From an uncultured Clostridia bacterium (GTDB taxonomy: Bacteria > Bacillota > Clostridia > UBA1381), in contig CALXZP010000012.1 in NCBI GenBank assembly GCA_944393255.1, positions 61,585 to 125,584 of the forward strand: a DNA stretch of 64,000 nt, written 5' to 3'. Of this stretch, positions 17,162-26,126 are shown in pieces (within the stretch, counting starts at the first letter, position 1; every line of letters starts with the position of its first letter). The position numbers and the translations under genes were made by a program. The notes below the pieces were generated by a model, which worked only from the letters and a program-made list of their open reading frames with translations, was not told where the DNA came from and did not search any database.

Positions 17162-17704
17162 TCAATCCAAACAATCATGAACCTCTAAGTTGAATTTGCC
17201 GCGGAAAACCTCCCGCATATCCACATTGATGAACACATGCACGATATATTCGCCGTTCTTTTCGCGTATGACCCTCGACTTGGCAAGGAGCCTGTCGCCG
17301 GCATGGACTTCCGCTATATATTTTACATTTGCTATCTTGACCAGCGCCGCTCTCGCGTTTATAACGCTCAGCACCAGATTTTCAGCAAATGCGTATATGC
17401 ACTGACCCTTTACTATATTCGTGTTTTTAAACACCATGGTCGCATCCGTTTCAAGGATGGAAATACCGTTCTCATAAAGCTTAAGATCCAGAAGCTCCTC
17501 CTTTGGACTGCCCCCAAGCTCGGCCTCGGCAGCCGATTTAACGCGCTCGCGGTATTCGGATATGCCAAGCTCGGCACGGTCGTTCCGGATCGTCGAAACG
17601 CTGACCCTGCATTTTTGCGCAAGCTCATCGTCCTTCAGAAACGGATTTTCATTTAATAAGGACACAATATTATCCTGTCTGTTTCGTTTTGCCGCGCTCC
17701 GCAT
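17162..17704 (-). CDS. fapR: Fatty-acid and phospholipid biosynthesis repressor FapR
   Basis: FapR (180 residues) has an N-terminal DeoR-like helix-turn-helix (LAQKCRVSVSTIRNDRAELG, near 25-45) and a C-terminal hot-dog effector domain that binds malonyl-CoA (roughly 85-175). Malonyl-CoA release from DNA links lipid synthesis to precursor supply. The ATG at 17704 has AAGGAGGG 6-7 nt upstream; 25 further codons in frame precede it but overlap the operator and lack similarity. As first gene of the operon behind a FapR box it should repress its own transcription. Confidence 0.94.
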   Translation of the reverse strand: MRSAAKRNRQDNIVSLLNENPFLKDDELAQKCRVSVSTIRNDRAELGISEYRERVKSAAEAELGGSPKEELLDLKLYENGISILETDATMVFKNTNIVKGQCIYAFAENLVLSVINARAALVKIANVKYIAEVHAGDRLLAKSRVIREKNGEYIVHVFINVDMREVFRGKFNLEVHDCLD

Positions 17705-17732
17705 ACCGTTTTCCCTCCTTGAGCAGCACGTG

Positions 17733-17749
17733 TTAGTACCTACTACCAA
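17733..17749. promoter_or_regulatory. FapR operator
   Basis: The 17-bp sequence TTAGTACCTACTACCAA is an imperfect palindrome matching the known FapR box (TTAGTACC..GGTACTAA type). It lies about 10-25 nt downstream of the predicted transcription start, the usual repression position. Confidence 0.85.
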
Positions 17750-17764
17750 CTTCACTATATTCTC

Positions 17765-17793
17765 ATTATAAACCAACACTGCCGATAATGCAA
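17765..17793 (-). promoter_or_regulatory. Sigma-A promoter of the fapR-plsX-fab operon
   Basis: On the minus strand TTGCAT (17793-17788), a 17-nt spacer and TATAAT (17770-17765). The FapR box follows directly downstream. The AT-rich stretch 17794-17917 upstream contains no gene. Confidence 0.85.
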
Positions 17794-17917
17794 GCTATTC
17801 TTTTCTAATTTAAAAAAGATTGTCAATTGTAACAAATACAAATTATTTTTTTGTTCAAATTAACAATAATGTACACAACATAATGTGGCTGATACACTTT
17901 ACTGCCACAAAATCTGA

Positions 17918-17947
17918 AAATGCGGGACGATACGACGCCCCGCATTT
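17918..17947 (-). terminator. Terminator after the GTPase-NYN gene
   Basis: AAATGCGGG (17918-17926) pairs with CCCGCATTT (17939-17947). In minus-strand sense the stem is followed by a moderately T-rich tract. It divides the mscL-polC operon from the fapR operon. Confidence 0.65.
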
Positions 17948-17973
17948 ATATTTTTCTCCGGAAGCGTCCGGTA

Positions 17974-20535
17974 TTATTCCCGCACCGCTTCCAGATAGCT
18001 TCTTATTTCGTTTTCGGTATCGCATACCTCTTTTTCAAACTCCGCCGCGCTTACGCGCACCGCTCCCGCACCGAGTATTATCAGCTGTTCCAGATTATCC
18101 GAGGTAGCAACTCTCACCCTGTGCTTTTTGCCGAGCTCGTGCGTGACCTTTTCTATATACATATCGGCTGTCTCCGCCTCCTTTGTATACACAACGCTTA
18201 TACCGTGGACATTCTCCACCTCGCCCCGGTTTCCCTTGACCTTGTACGCGTCAAACACGAGGATAAGCTCGCATTGCGTGAAGCCTCGGTAATTTGCCAG
18301 CCTGTTTATAAGCAGCTCCCGCGCCAGGTCAAGACTTTCCTCAGCCGCCTTTTTCAGCGTTTCCCACGCAAATATGATATTATAGCCGTCAACGAGCAGG
18401 TACAGCGGACCCTGTCTGACGGGTCTCGATCTGTACTTCGGTCTCGGCTCGGCCCGGCGGATCTTCATTGACGACCCGCCGCGCCGCTTTACAGGCCCGT
18501 AGGTCTTTTCAAAAATACGCATAAGCTCGTCATCATCCGCGATGCGCCGCACATATTCGGCGGCCTGTGTCTCCGCCTCACCGTCTGCTTCCGAGGCTAT
18601 GCCGCTCTCAACATGCGCATAGTCCGGCACCTCGTCCCACTTCACTAAAAAACCCGCGCCGTGCGAACAGAATATCGAATCGGCAGGATTTTCAATATCC
18701 GCTCCGCTCTCGTAGGCAATATTTTCTATGACCTCCCGGGTATTATGACATTCACGGTACCCGTCAAGCGACGTGAACAGCCTGCCGCGCCCGCTCGTAT
18801 AGTTTGTGAGGACTGTATGATAGCCGCGCATCTCCGACACCGGAGCGCTGCCGGTCATGACGGACACGCCGCCCTTAACATACGGAGCCGAAAACTCGCC
18901 GCCCATATTCTGAATATCCGTCATAGCCCTGCCGACATTCTCCTGCGGCGTTTCGAGACGAAAGCTGTACCACGGCTCGAGCAGTATGCTCTGCGCCGAC
19001 TCAAGTCCCTGTCTTACCGCCCTGTACGTGGCCTGACGGAAATCTCCGCCCTCGGTATGCTTTTTATGCGCGCGTCCCGCTACAAGCGTCAGCTTCATAT
19101 CTGTTATGGGCGACCCGGTAAGCACGCCTATATGCGTTTTCTCTTTTAGGTGCGTGAGTATCAGCCGCTGCCAGTTTTTATCGAGCATATCCTCCGGGCA
19201 CGCCGTTTCAAATACCAGACCTGCGCCCCGTTCAAGCGGCTCCAGCAGCACATGCGCCTCCGCATAGTGGCGCAGCGGCTCGAAATGCCCGATCCCGACC
19301 ACCGGCGCGGCGATCGTCTCACGGTATGATATGCTGCCCTGTCCGAACCGTACCCGCATACCGAACCGTTCAAATATGATCCTGCTGAGCACCTCCACCT
19401 GCACCTCGCCCATGAGCTGTATATGGATCTCCTGAAGCTGTTCGTTCCAGATGATATGGAGCTGAGGTTCCTCCTCCTCGACCTTCCGGAGCTCCGCAAG
19501 CGCGGTGTGGATATCCGTATCCTCATCCGTTTCAACACGATAGGTAAGCACCGGCTCGAGCACCGGCACGTCCGAATCCGGCTCAAAACCGAGACCCTCG
19601 CCCGGATATGTTTTCGTAAGCCCGTATACCGCGCATACCTCACCGGGCAGCGCTTCTTCCACAGCTCTTGCCTTATCGCCGGAGAATATGCAAAGCCTGT
19701 CCGCCTTTTCCTCCCATTCACCGCCGCCGCGCCCGCGGCCGGATATCTTCTCCTTGACTTTCAGCGAACCTCCGGTTATCTTCATGTGAGTTACGCGCCT
19801 TCCCTGCGCATCCTCCGATATTTTAAATACCTTTGCTCCGAACCTGTCCGGACGCTCCTTTTCTCTGGTATACGCATCGAGCGCTCTCAGGAAATCGTCA
19901 GTTCCGTCCAGCCTGAGCGCGGAACCGAAAAAGCATGGGAACATAGTCCTCTTTCCGACTGCCTCGGCTATCGCCTCATCCGAAACGGCTTCATTTTCCA
20001 GCGCCTCCTCCATGAGCCGCTCGGAGCACATCGCGCACTCCTCCGCAAACTCCGGGCTGTGCCTGTCCGAAAAATCCGTACAGCCCGCATCAAGCCTTTC
20101 CTTAAGCTCATCCATCAGCTCGGAGCGGCTGTATTCGGATATATCCATTTTGTTGACGAATATAAATACCGGAACATCGTACCGTATAAGCAGCTCCCAA
20201 AGCGTTTCGGTATGGTTCTGCACGCCGTCCGTCCCGCTTATGACCAAAACGGCATAATCGAGGACTTGCAGCGTGCGCTCCGCCTCGCTTGAAAAATCAA
20301 TATGCCCCGGGGTGTCGAGAAGCGTTATTTCTGTCTCTCCCGCCGTAAGCACCGCCTGCTTGGAAAATATGGTTATCCCTTTTTCCCGTTCTATCTCGTT
20401 TGTATCAAGGAACGCATCGCCGTGGTCCACTCTGCCCAGCCTGCGTATCTCGCCCGAACGGAACAGCATGGCCTCAGACAGCGTCGTCTTTCCCGAATCG
20501 ACATGGGCAAGTATCCCGACAACAAGTCGTTTCAT
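17974..20535 (-). CDS. TetM/EF-G-like translational GTPase fused to a Rae1/YacP-type NYN endoribonuclease
   Basis: The 853-residue protein has an EF-G/TetM architecture in its first about 680 residues: P-loop AHVDSGKT (10-17), switch region EREKGITIF, DTPGH (74-78), NKMD (128-131), then domains II-V (MGEVQVEVL, the TetM-like EPWYSFRLETPQE, GYHTVLTNYTSGRG). A basic linker (about 685-708) leads to an NYN/PIN-like domain (709-853) closely resembling Bacillus Rae1 (YacP): LLVDGYNIIFAW, LVFDAYKVKG, TKEAETADMYIEK, VATSDNLEQ, with acidic residues D716, D762, E788/D791 and D813. Rae1 cuts mRNA in the ribosomal A site. The domain IV loop that in TetM reads YSPVSTPADF is different here (RAHKKHTEGGDF), so classic tetracycline protection is doubtful. 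It is last in mscL-PNP-polC-GTPase, 35 nt after polC. The ATG at 20535 is better spaced from GGAAGG than one three codons earlier. Confidence 0.9.
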   Translation of the reverse strand: MKRLVVGILAHVDSGKTTLSEAMLFRSGEIRRLGRVDHGDAFLDTNEIEREKGITIFSKQAVLTAGETEITLLDTPGHIDFSSEAERTLQVLDYAVLVISGTDGVQNHTETLWELLIRYDVPVFIFVNKMDISEYSRSELMDELKERLDAGCTDFSDRHSPEFAEECAMCSERLMEEALENEAVSDEAIAEAVGKRTMFPCFFGSALRLDGTDDFLRALDAYTREKERPDRFGAKVFKISEDAQGRRVTHMKITGGSLKVKEKISGRGRGGGEWEEKADRLCIFSGDKARAVEEALPGEVCAVYGLTKTYPGEGLGFEPDSDVPVLEPVLTYRVETDEDTDIHTALAELRKVEEEEPQLHIIWNEQLQEIHIQLMGEVQVEVLSRIIFERFGMRVRFGQGSISYRETIAAPVVGIGHFEPLRHYAEAHVLLEPLERGAGLVFETACPEDMLDKNWQRLILTHLKEKTHIGVLTGSPITDMKLTLVAGRAHKKHTEGGDFRQATYRAVRQGLESAQSILLEPWYSFRLETPQENVGRAMTDIQNMGGEFSAPYVKGGVSVMTGSAPVSEMRGYHTVLTNYTSGRGRLFTSLDGYRECHNTREVIENIAYESGADIENPADSIFCSHGAGFLVKWDEVPDYAHVESGIASEADGEAETQAAEYVRRIADDDELMRIFEKTYGPVKRRGGSSMKIRRAEPRPKYRSRPVRQGPLYLLVDGYNIIFAWETLKKAAEESLDLARELLINRLANYRGFTQCELILVFDAYKVKGNRGEVENVHGISVVYTKEAETADMYIEKVTHELGKKHRVRVATSDNLEQLIILGAGAVRVSAAEFEKEVCDTENEIRSYLEAVRE

Positions 20536-20570
20536 TGATATCATATCCTTCCGTTTAGTTTCCCGGCGCT

Positions 20571-23500
20571 CTATATCTCAAACAGGCTCACCTGAGTGGA
20601 CTCAGGCATCCCCTCGAAGCAGCCGCTGCTCTCAAGTATCTCAAGTATGCTCTTGGTCGCGCCGGTGCGCAGCCGCAGCTCCTCTATATTTCTGAACTCG
20701 CCCTTTTCGCGCTCCTCCATTATTGCCACCGCCGCGTTTTCGCCGAGCCCCGGCAAAGCGTTGAGCGGCGGGCGCAGTCCCTTCGGCGTTATCTCGAAAC
20801 GCGTCGCATGGGACTTGTAAAGATCGACTCCGATAAAGCCTATCCCTCTTGAATACATCTCAATGCATATCTCCAGTATCGGGATAAGATTGTCCTCCTT
20901 CGGCGCAGCCGTACCTTCCTTTTTCCGCCTGTTTATATCCGCGAGCGCTTCCCTTGCGGTCTCTATCCCGTTCGCCATTATCGAGGTGTCAAAATCATCG
21001 GCGCGCACCGTGAAATATGCCGCATAAAAAGCCTCCGGATAATGCACCTTGAACCACGCTATGCGAAACGCCATAGTTACGTATGCAACGGCGTGCGCCT
21101 TCGGGAACATGTATTTTATCTTTTTGCATGAATCGATATACCATTCCGGCACGTTTGCCGCGCGCATAGCCTCCTCGTCCTCCGGCTTAAGTCCTTTTCC
21201 TTTTCTAACGCTCTCCATTATCTTGAACGAGTGTCCCGCCTCGACGCCGGCGGCTATGAGATATATCATTATATCGTCTCTCGCGCATATCGAATGCGAA
21301 AGGTCGCACAGCCCCGCGCGTATCAGCTCCTGCGCATTTCCGAGCCACACATCCGTACCGTGCGAAAGTCCGGATATCCTCACAAGCTCGGAAAACGTCT
21401 TCGGCTTCGTATCCTCAAGCATTTGCCGCACGAACTTCGTTCCGAACTCAGGAACACCGTATGTGCCGAGCGGAGTTCCTATGTCCGCCCCCTCTTTGAG
21501 CTTAAGAGCCTTGTTCGAGGTGAAAAGGCTCAGCGTTTCCGGGTCGTCAAGGGGTATCGTTTTGGCGTCAAGCCCCGTTATATCCTCAAGCATCCTTATG
21601 ACTGTGGGATCGTCGTGTCCAAGCTCGTCGAGCTTGAGCAGATTTGAATCGATCGAATGATAATCGAAATGCGTTGTAAATATAGCCGAGTCCGCGTCGT
21701 CGGCCGGATGCTGAACGGGGCAGAATTCGTGTATATTATTTGTGTAAGGCACAACGATTATGCCGCCGGGATGCTGTCCCGAGGTACGCTTTACGCCCTC
21801 GCAGCCCTTTGCGAGCCGCTTCATTTCGGCATTGCGCATGGTCATACCATGTTCTTCACAATACTTTTTTACATATCCGAACGCGGTCTTTTCCGCAACG
21901 GTGCCTATCGTTCCCGCCCTGAACACAAAACCCTCTCCAAAAAAAGTCTCCGTATATTTATGGATCACGGGCTGATATTCGCCGGAAAAGTTGAGGTCGA
22001 TATCTGGCTCCTTATCCCCGTTAAATCCTAAGAACGTCTCAAACGGTATATCGTGCCCGTCCTTATTGTATTTTGTCCCGCATTTCGGACACACCTTGTC
22101 GGGCAGGTCGCAGCCGGACTGGCCTATATCGCTAGGATGGAACTCTACATTCTTGCAGTTCGGACATATATAGTGCGCGGGAAGCGAATTTACTTCGGTT
22201 ATATCCGAGAGGAACGCCACAAACGACGAGCCGACGGAACCCCTTGAGCCCACAAGGTATCCGTCGTCGAGCGACTTGCGCACAAGCTCCTGCGCTATCC
22301 TGTACATGACGGAAAATCCGTTTGTTATGATCGAGTGCAGCTCCTTATCGAGCCGCTGCTGCACCTCCTCGGGCAGCGGCGAACCGTATATCTCCTCGGC
22401 ACGTCGCAGCGAATCGTTCCTTATGCCTTCCACTGCTCCCTCCACGACAGGAGGGCATTTCTTCTTTGGTATGGGGCGCACGTCCTCAACCATATCCGCA
22501 ATGAGATTTGTATTCTCAACTACCACCTCATACGCTTTCTCCCTGCCCAGATAGTCGAATTCCGCCAGCATCTCGTTCGTATTCCTGAAATACAGAGGCG
22601 CCTGATCGTCAGCATCCTTAAAGCCCTTATAGCTCATAAGTATCTTTCTGAAATCGGCTCCCTCCATGTCCATAAAATGCACATCGCAGGTAGCGCAGAC
22701 CGGCTTGCCCAGCTTTTCTCCCAGCGCGACAACGCGCCTGTTCAGACCGCGCAGGTCGTCGTCCGTATTTATATGCGTATGCTTCGGACTTGTTTTCATA
22801 TACGCGTTATTTCCTATCGGCTGTATCTCAAGATAATCGTAAAACTCCGCTATCGCCTCTAAAGTTTCGTCCGGCTCGCCCTCCGCGACTGCCGAAAAAA
22901 GCTCTCCCGCCTCGCAGGCGGAGCCTATTATTATACCCTCTCGTTTCTGCATAAGAAGCGATTTCGGTATCCTCGGCGTTCTGTAGAAATATTTCAGATG
23001 CGATTCCGAGACCATCTCGTATATATTCCGTACGCCCTCGGTATTCTTAGCCAGCAGTATTATATGGAACGCCCTCGTCTTTACTGAGGCTTTTCTTATA
23101 TCGAATACATCGTTAAGCTCCTTAAGTCCGCTCATGCCGCGCCTGTCCAGCTCTGAGAGCATATTCACAAACGCGTTCGCCGTCGCTTCGGCGTCATCGA
23201 CCGCACGGTGATGATGCGCAAGGATCACTCCGAGGTGACGGCATATCGTATCAAGCTTATAGTTTGAAAGTCCCGGGTACATGCACCTCGCCAATATAAG
23301 CGTATCGAGATACGGAAGCTCAAAGCTCCTGCCGCACTCCTCCGATTTCCGCTTCATAAATCCCATATCAAACGATGCATTGTGCGCCACCATTACGCAG
23401 CCCTCGCAGAACTCTGCAAAGCTGTCTATCACATCCTCAAAAGCCGGAGCGTTTTTGACCATTGAATCGGTTATACTCGTAAGCTCCGTTATCTCGCGCG

Positions 23501-24599
23501 GTATCGGCACGCCGGGATCTATAAAGGTGGAAAACCTTTGCGTCACCTGTCCGTTTTCCACTTTCACCGCGCCGATCTCTATGATCTTGCACTTTTCCTT
23601 ACTGAAGCCGGTAGTTTCTATATCGAACACAACAAACGGCGAGGCTGTCGTTTCATCCGTTATCCCGTAGGTTATCATCTTTGTATCGTCCACCAGATAA
23701 CCTTCTACCCCGTATATCACCTTTATCAGCTTATTATTGTCCGAGGCGTGCATAGCATCCGGATAAGACTGCACCACGCCGTGATCCGTTATGGCTATCG
23801 CGCTGTGCCCCCAATACACCGCACGGTTTATCAGCGCCTCCGCCGAGGAAACAGCGTCCATCTGAGACATCTGAGTATGCAGATGCAGCTCTACCCTCTT
23901 TTTTTCGGCGTTATCCTGCCTCACCGGCGGCGCGGGCACCGCAGCGAGGTCGTTCGCCATTATAACGACCTCCTTTGCATAGTCGTCATACTTGGCAGTA
24001 CCGCGGCAGGCGACGTACATACCGCCCTTTTTCAGCGCTTTTTTTATCGGGGGGTACATGTTTTGGAATTTGCTGTCATCCTCCCCCTTGTTCACGAACA
24101 TCTTTACTGTTATAGAGGATGTACCGTCGGTCATATCGAACGTTACGATATGCATTTCTTTTCCCTTTTTGGTGGTTATCTCACGCTCGTCCGCATCAAA
24201 AATACGTCCCGTTACCGTAACTCTTCCCGAGCCTTCGCTGACAGAGGATATCGCTATCATATCCTCATCCTTTATCGGTCTGCCTATAAGGACCTCCTCC
24301 GCGTTCGCCTTGCCGATTATTTTCGGCTCGCCGGCATTCTCCCCTCCTCTGGGGACTGTATAATACATTATATTTTGCTTTTCACGAATATATCTCGGAT
24401 CTGTACGCAGGTTTATCTTTATATCCCCGACCGTCTTACGGATCTGCTCTGCCGCGATCTTTTCGATCGTATCGCTCAGCTCGCCGGCAAATTCCACCTC
24501 AAGGTTTCTTTTTTCCCTTGACGCTATGAGCCTTGTAACATTGAGCCTGTCAACCAGCTGATTGCCGCATTTTCCGAAAACAGCATTGAATTCATACAT
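20571..24599 (-). CDS. polC: DNA polymerase III PolC, Gram-positive type
   Basis: PolC (1342 residues) is the replicative polymerase of low-GC Gram-positives with built-in proofreading. Domain order: N-terminal tau-binding part, OB fold (about 120-225), PHP segment starting at VELHLHT (237-243) interrupted by a DEDD exonuclease (FDIETTGFS at 325-333; HNASFDMGF; HHRAVDDAEAT), the rest of PHP, a Cys-rich zinc element (CPNC ... CPKC), the palm with EPDIDLNF, and the C-terminal helix-hairpin-helix. I chose the ATG at 24599, with AAAGGA about 8 nt upstream and 4 nt after the phosphorylase stop; a longer frame overlaps that gene. Confidence 0.97.
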   Translation of the reverse strand: MYEFNAVFGKCGNQLVDRLNVTRLIASREKRNLEVEFAGELSDTIEKIAAEQIRKTVGDIKINLRTDPRYIREKQNIMYYTVPRGGENAGEPKIIGKANAEEVLIGRPIKDEDMIAISSVSEGSGRVTVTGRIFDADEREITTKKGKEMHIVTFDMTDGTSSITVKMFVNKGEDDSKFQNMYPPIKKALKKGGMYVACRGTAKYDDYAKEVVIMANDLAAVPAPPVRQDNAEKKRVELHLHTQMSQMDAVSSAEALINRAVYWGHSAIAITDHGVVQSYPDAMHASDNNKLIKVIYGVEGYLVDDTKMITYGITDETTASPFVVFDIETTGFSKEKCKIIEIGAVKVENGQVTQRFSTFIDPGVPIPREITELTSITDSMVKNAPAFEDVIDSFAEFCEGCVMVAHNASFDMGFMKRKSEECGRSFELPYLDTLILARCMYPGLSNYKLDTICRHLGVILAHHHRAVDDAEATANAFVNMLSELDRRGMSGLKELNDVFDIRKASVKTRAFHIILLAKNTEGVRNIYEMVSESHLKYFYRTPRIPKSLLMQKREGIIIGSACEAGELFSAVAEGEPDETLEAIAEFYDYLEIQPIGNNAYMKTSPKHTHINTDDDLRGLNRRVVALGEKLGKPVCATCDVHFMDMEGADFRKILMSYKGFKDADDQAPLYFRNTNEMLAEFDYLGREKAYEVVVENTNLIADMVEDVRPIPKKKCPPVVEGAVEGIRNDSLRRAEEIYGSPLPEEVQQRLDKELHSIITNGFSVMYRIAQELVRKSLDDGYLVGSRGSVGSSFVAFLSDITEVNSLPAHYICPNCKNVEFHPSDIGQSGCDLPDKVCPKCGTKYNKDGHDIPFETFLGFNGDKEPDIDLNFSGEYQPVIHKYTETFFGEGFVFRAGTIGTVAEKTAFGYVKKYCEEHGMTMRNAEMKRLAKGCEGVKRTSGQHPGGIIVVPYTNNIHEFCPVQHPADDADSAIFTTHFDYHSIDSNLLKLDELGHDDPTVIRMLEDITGLDAKTIPLDDPETLSLFTSNKALKLKEGADIGTPLGTYGVPEFGTKFVRQMLEDTKPKTFSELVRISGLSHGTDVWLGNAQELIRAGLCDLSHSICARDDIMIYLIAAGVEAGHSFKIMESVRKGKGLKPEDEEAMRAANVPEWYIDSCKKIKYMFPKAHAVAYVTMAFRIAWFKVHYPEAFYAAYFTVRADDFDTSIMANGIETAREALADINRRKKEGTAAPKEDNLIPILEICIEMYSRGIGFIGVDLYKSHATRFEITPKGLRPPLNALPGLGENAAVAIMEEREKGEFRNIEELRLRTGATKSILEILESSGCFEGMPESTQVSLFEI

Positions 24600-24603
24600 C
24601 CGA

Positions 24604-25404
24604 TCATATCCTTTCGATAAGCTTTTCAAGCATGCAGCGCAGTCTGCCGCCTGCCGCACCGGCTGTTTCTTCAACCTCTGCCGCCGATACGGAAGCGCCC
24701 GCTACCCCGCACGCCATATTTGTTACGCATGAAATGCCCAGAACCTTCATACCGCAGTGCCGGGCCGTTATACATTCAAAAACAGTGGACATGCCCACCA
24801 GATCGCCTCCGAGCGCAGCGGCGGCGCGTATCTCGGCCGGCGTTTCGTACGAAGGACCGCTCATATAGAAATAAACGCCTTCCTTCAGCTCTATTCCGCA
24901 TTCCCGCGCACACTCCGCCGCCGCGGCGCGGAGCTCCGGCGAATATGCCTCGGACATATCGAAAAACCGCTCTCCGAACCGTTCCTCATTTTCTCCGATA
25001 AGCGGATTTTCGCCCGAAAGATTTATGTGATCCGATATAAGCGCTATATCCCCCGGAGAGAAAGCGGGATTTACCGCACCCGCCGCATTCGTAAGTATTA
25101 TCTGCCTGACGCCGGCAAGATACAGTGCGCGCACGTAAAACGCCGTCTGCTCCGAAGTATATCCCTCATACCGGTGAAACCGTCCGCACATTATATACGC
25201 ATTGTCTGTAACGATAAGCTCGCCCCTGTGCATCGGCGCGGTAGGTCTCGGGAAATTCGGTATTTCCGAATACGCCGTGACCCTGCCGCTCCCTTTAAAA
25301 AGCGCACCCATTCCCGAGCCGAGAACGAGTGCGGTGCGTCTGCTGCCTCCGGCCGCGGAGACTATAGCCTCCGCAGCCGCTTCATAGTCTGCGTATGTAT
25401 ACAT
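24604..25404 (-). CDS. Purine nucleoside phosphorylase (trimeric PNP type)
   Basis: This 266-residue enzyme splits purine nucleosides with phosphate to base and (deoxy)ribose-1-phosphate in purine salvage. Family motifs: VLGSGMGAL, phosphate-binding HRGE and GRFHRYEGYTSEQ, NAAGAVNP, SGPSYETPAEIRA, and VGMSTV followed by the adenine/guanine-site segment with TNMACG. The usual Pro-Glu after VGMSTV is Phe-Glu here. It is spaced 1 nt from mscL and 4 nt from polC, so the three are probably co-translated. Confidence 0.93.
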   Translation of the reverse strand: MYTYADYEAAAEAIVSAAGGSRRTALVLGSGMGALFKGSGRVTAYSEIPNFPRPTAPMHRGELIVTDNAYIMCGRFHRYEGYTSEQTAFYVRALYLAGVRQIILTNAAGAVNPAFSPGDIALISDHINLSGENPLIGENEERFGERFFDMSEAYSPELRAAAAECARECGIELKEGVYFYMSGPSYETPAEIRAAAALGGDLVGMSTVFECITARHCGMKVLGISCVTNMACGVAGASVSAAEVEETAGAAGGRLRCMLEKLIERI

Positions 25405-25405
25405 T

Positions 25406-25810
25406 TTATTCAGCCGCGTCAGGCTGCTCTGACGTGCAGTGCGGACAGCGCGTTGCTTCTATAGCTATCTCGCTGCGGCAGTATGGACAGGTCTTGACGG
25501 TGACCTTTTCCTCCGGCGCTTTCTTGCCTATGCTCATAAGCTTATTGATGCCCTTGAGCAGGCAGAAAAGAACGAACGCCATGATGATGAAATTCACGAG
25601 CGCCGAGATGAACGCCGATGCAAAGCCGGCGATATCGCTGAGCGTATATGACGTCGCTCCGGTAACAAAATTCAGCAGCGGGTTTATGAAATTATCAGTG
25701 AGCGATTTCACGATATCCGAAAAAGCGCCGCCTATGATAATGCCGACAGCCATCTCAAGCATGTTTCCGCGCAGTGCGAATGTCTTAAATTCTTCAATAA
25801 ATTTTTTCAT
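25406..25810 (-). CDS. mscL: Large-conductance mechanosensitive channel with C-terminal zinc ribbon
   Basis: MscL (134 residues) is the pentameric emergency valve opened by membrane tension. The N-terminal amphipathic helix and TM1 (FKTFALRGNMLEMAVGIIIG), a short extracellular loop and TM2 (about 66-88) are all present. After TM2 comes a CxxC-x10-CxxC ribbon (C108, C111, C122, C125) replacing the usual simple helical bundle tail. The ATG at 25810 has AGGAG about 9 nt upstream. It is first in an operon with a phosphorylase, polC and the GTPase-NYN fusion. Confidence 0.93.
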   Translation of the reverse strand: MKKFIEEFKTFALRGNMLEMAVGIIIGGAFSDIVKSLTDNFINPLLNFVTGATSYTLSDIAGFASAFISALVNFIIMAFVLFCLLKGINKLMSIGKKAPEEKVTVKTCPYCRSEIAIEATRCPHCTSEQPDAAE

Positions 25811-25862
25811 AAAAATTTCTCCTTTGTTGTTTAATGGATCTTTATAATTGTATATCGAACAT

Positions 25863-25891
25863 ATTCTATCATATTTTGCATACAAAATCAA
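25863..25891 (-). promoter_or_regulatory. Sigma-A promoter of the mscL-PNP-polC-GTPase operon
   Basis: On the minus strand TTGATT (25891-25886), 17 nt, TAGAAT (25868-25863). The 5' UTR to mscL would be about 45 nt. Confidence 0.75.
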
Positions 25892-26020
25892 TACCGTAAA
25901 TTTCTGTATGTCATATCAAATATTAATGATCCATCCACGTGCCCCGACCTGCCATATCTTTGGTCTTCTACGCCCGATCGGGATCTATGCCCATATAGGA
26001 AATGAATAAAAAACATCATA

Positions 26021-26126
26021 ACCTATGCAAAGATGTCTCCCGCCTCTATAGGCGGCGGGTTTCATTTCAGCATTTCAGCGGGAGACGTGATCTCCCGCTG
26101 AAGCCCCGAGGAGCTAACGCTCCCTT
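26021..26126 (+). repeat. Three-hairpin dispersed repeat, copy 1
   Basis: The element runs ACCTATGCAAAGATG (26021-26035), hairpin 1 (CCGCC/GGCGG), a conserved hairpin 2 with TTTCAGCGGGAG facing CTCCCGCTGAA (about 26074-26102), and hairpin 3 GGAGCTAACGCTCC (26110-26123). A second copy in inverse orientation is at 30344-30445. Beyond it 26149-26187 adds further stems (GCTCCGCT/AGCGGAGC and CGGAGCATTGCTCCG). The preceding 25892-26020 holds only a CCCGATCGGG palindrome and no gene. It encodes no protein, so it is an untranslated repeat or a small structured RNA. Confidence 0.7.

Noticed and set aside
17974..20535. Reading this gene simply as an acquired tetracycline resistance gene
   Set aside because: The TetM protection loop is not conserved, base composition matches neighbours, no mobile element is near, and an NYN nuclease domain is fused.
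23538..24521. 327-codon open frame on the plus strand opposite polC
   Set aside because: Complementary shadow of the polC N-terminal half; no ribosome binding site and no domain.
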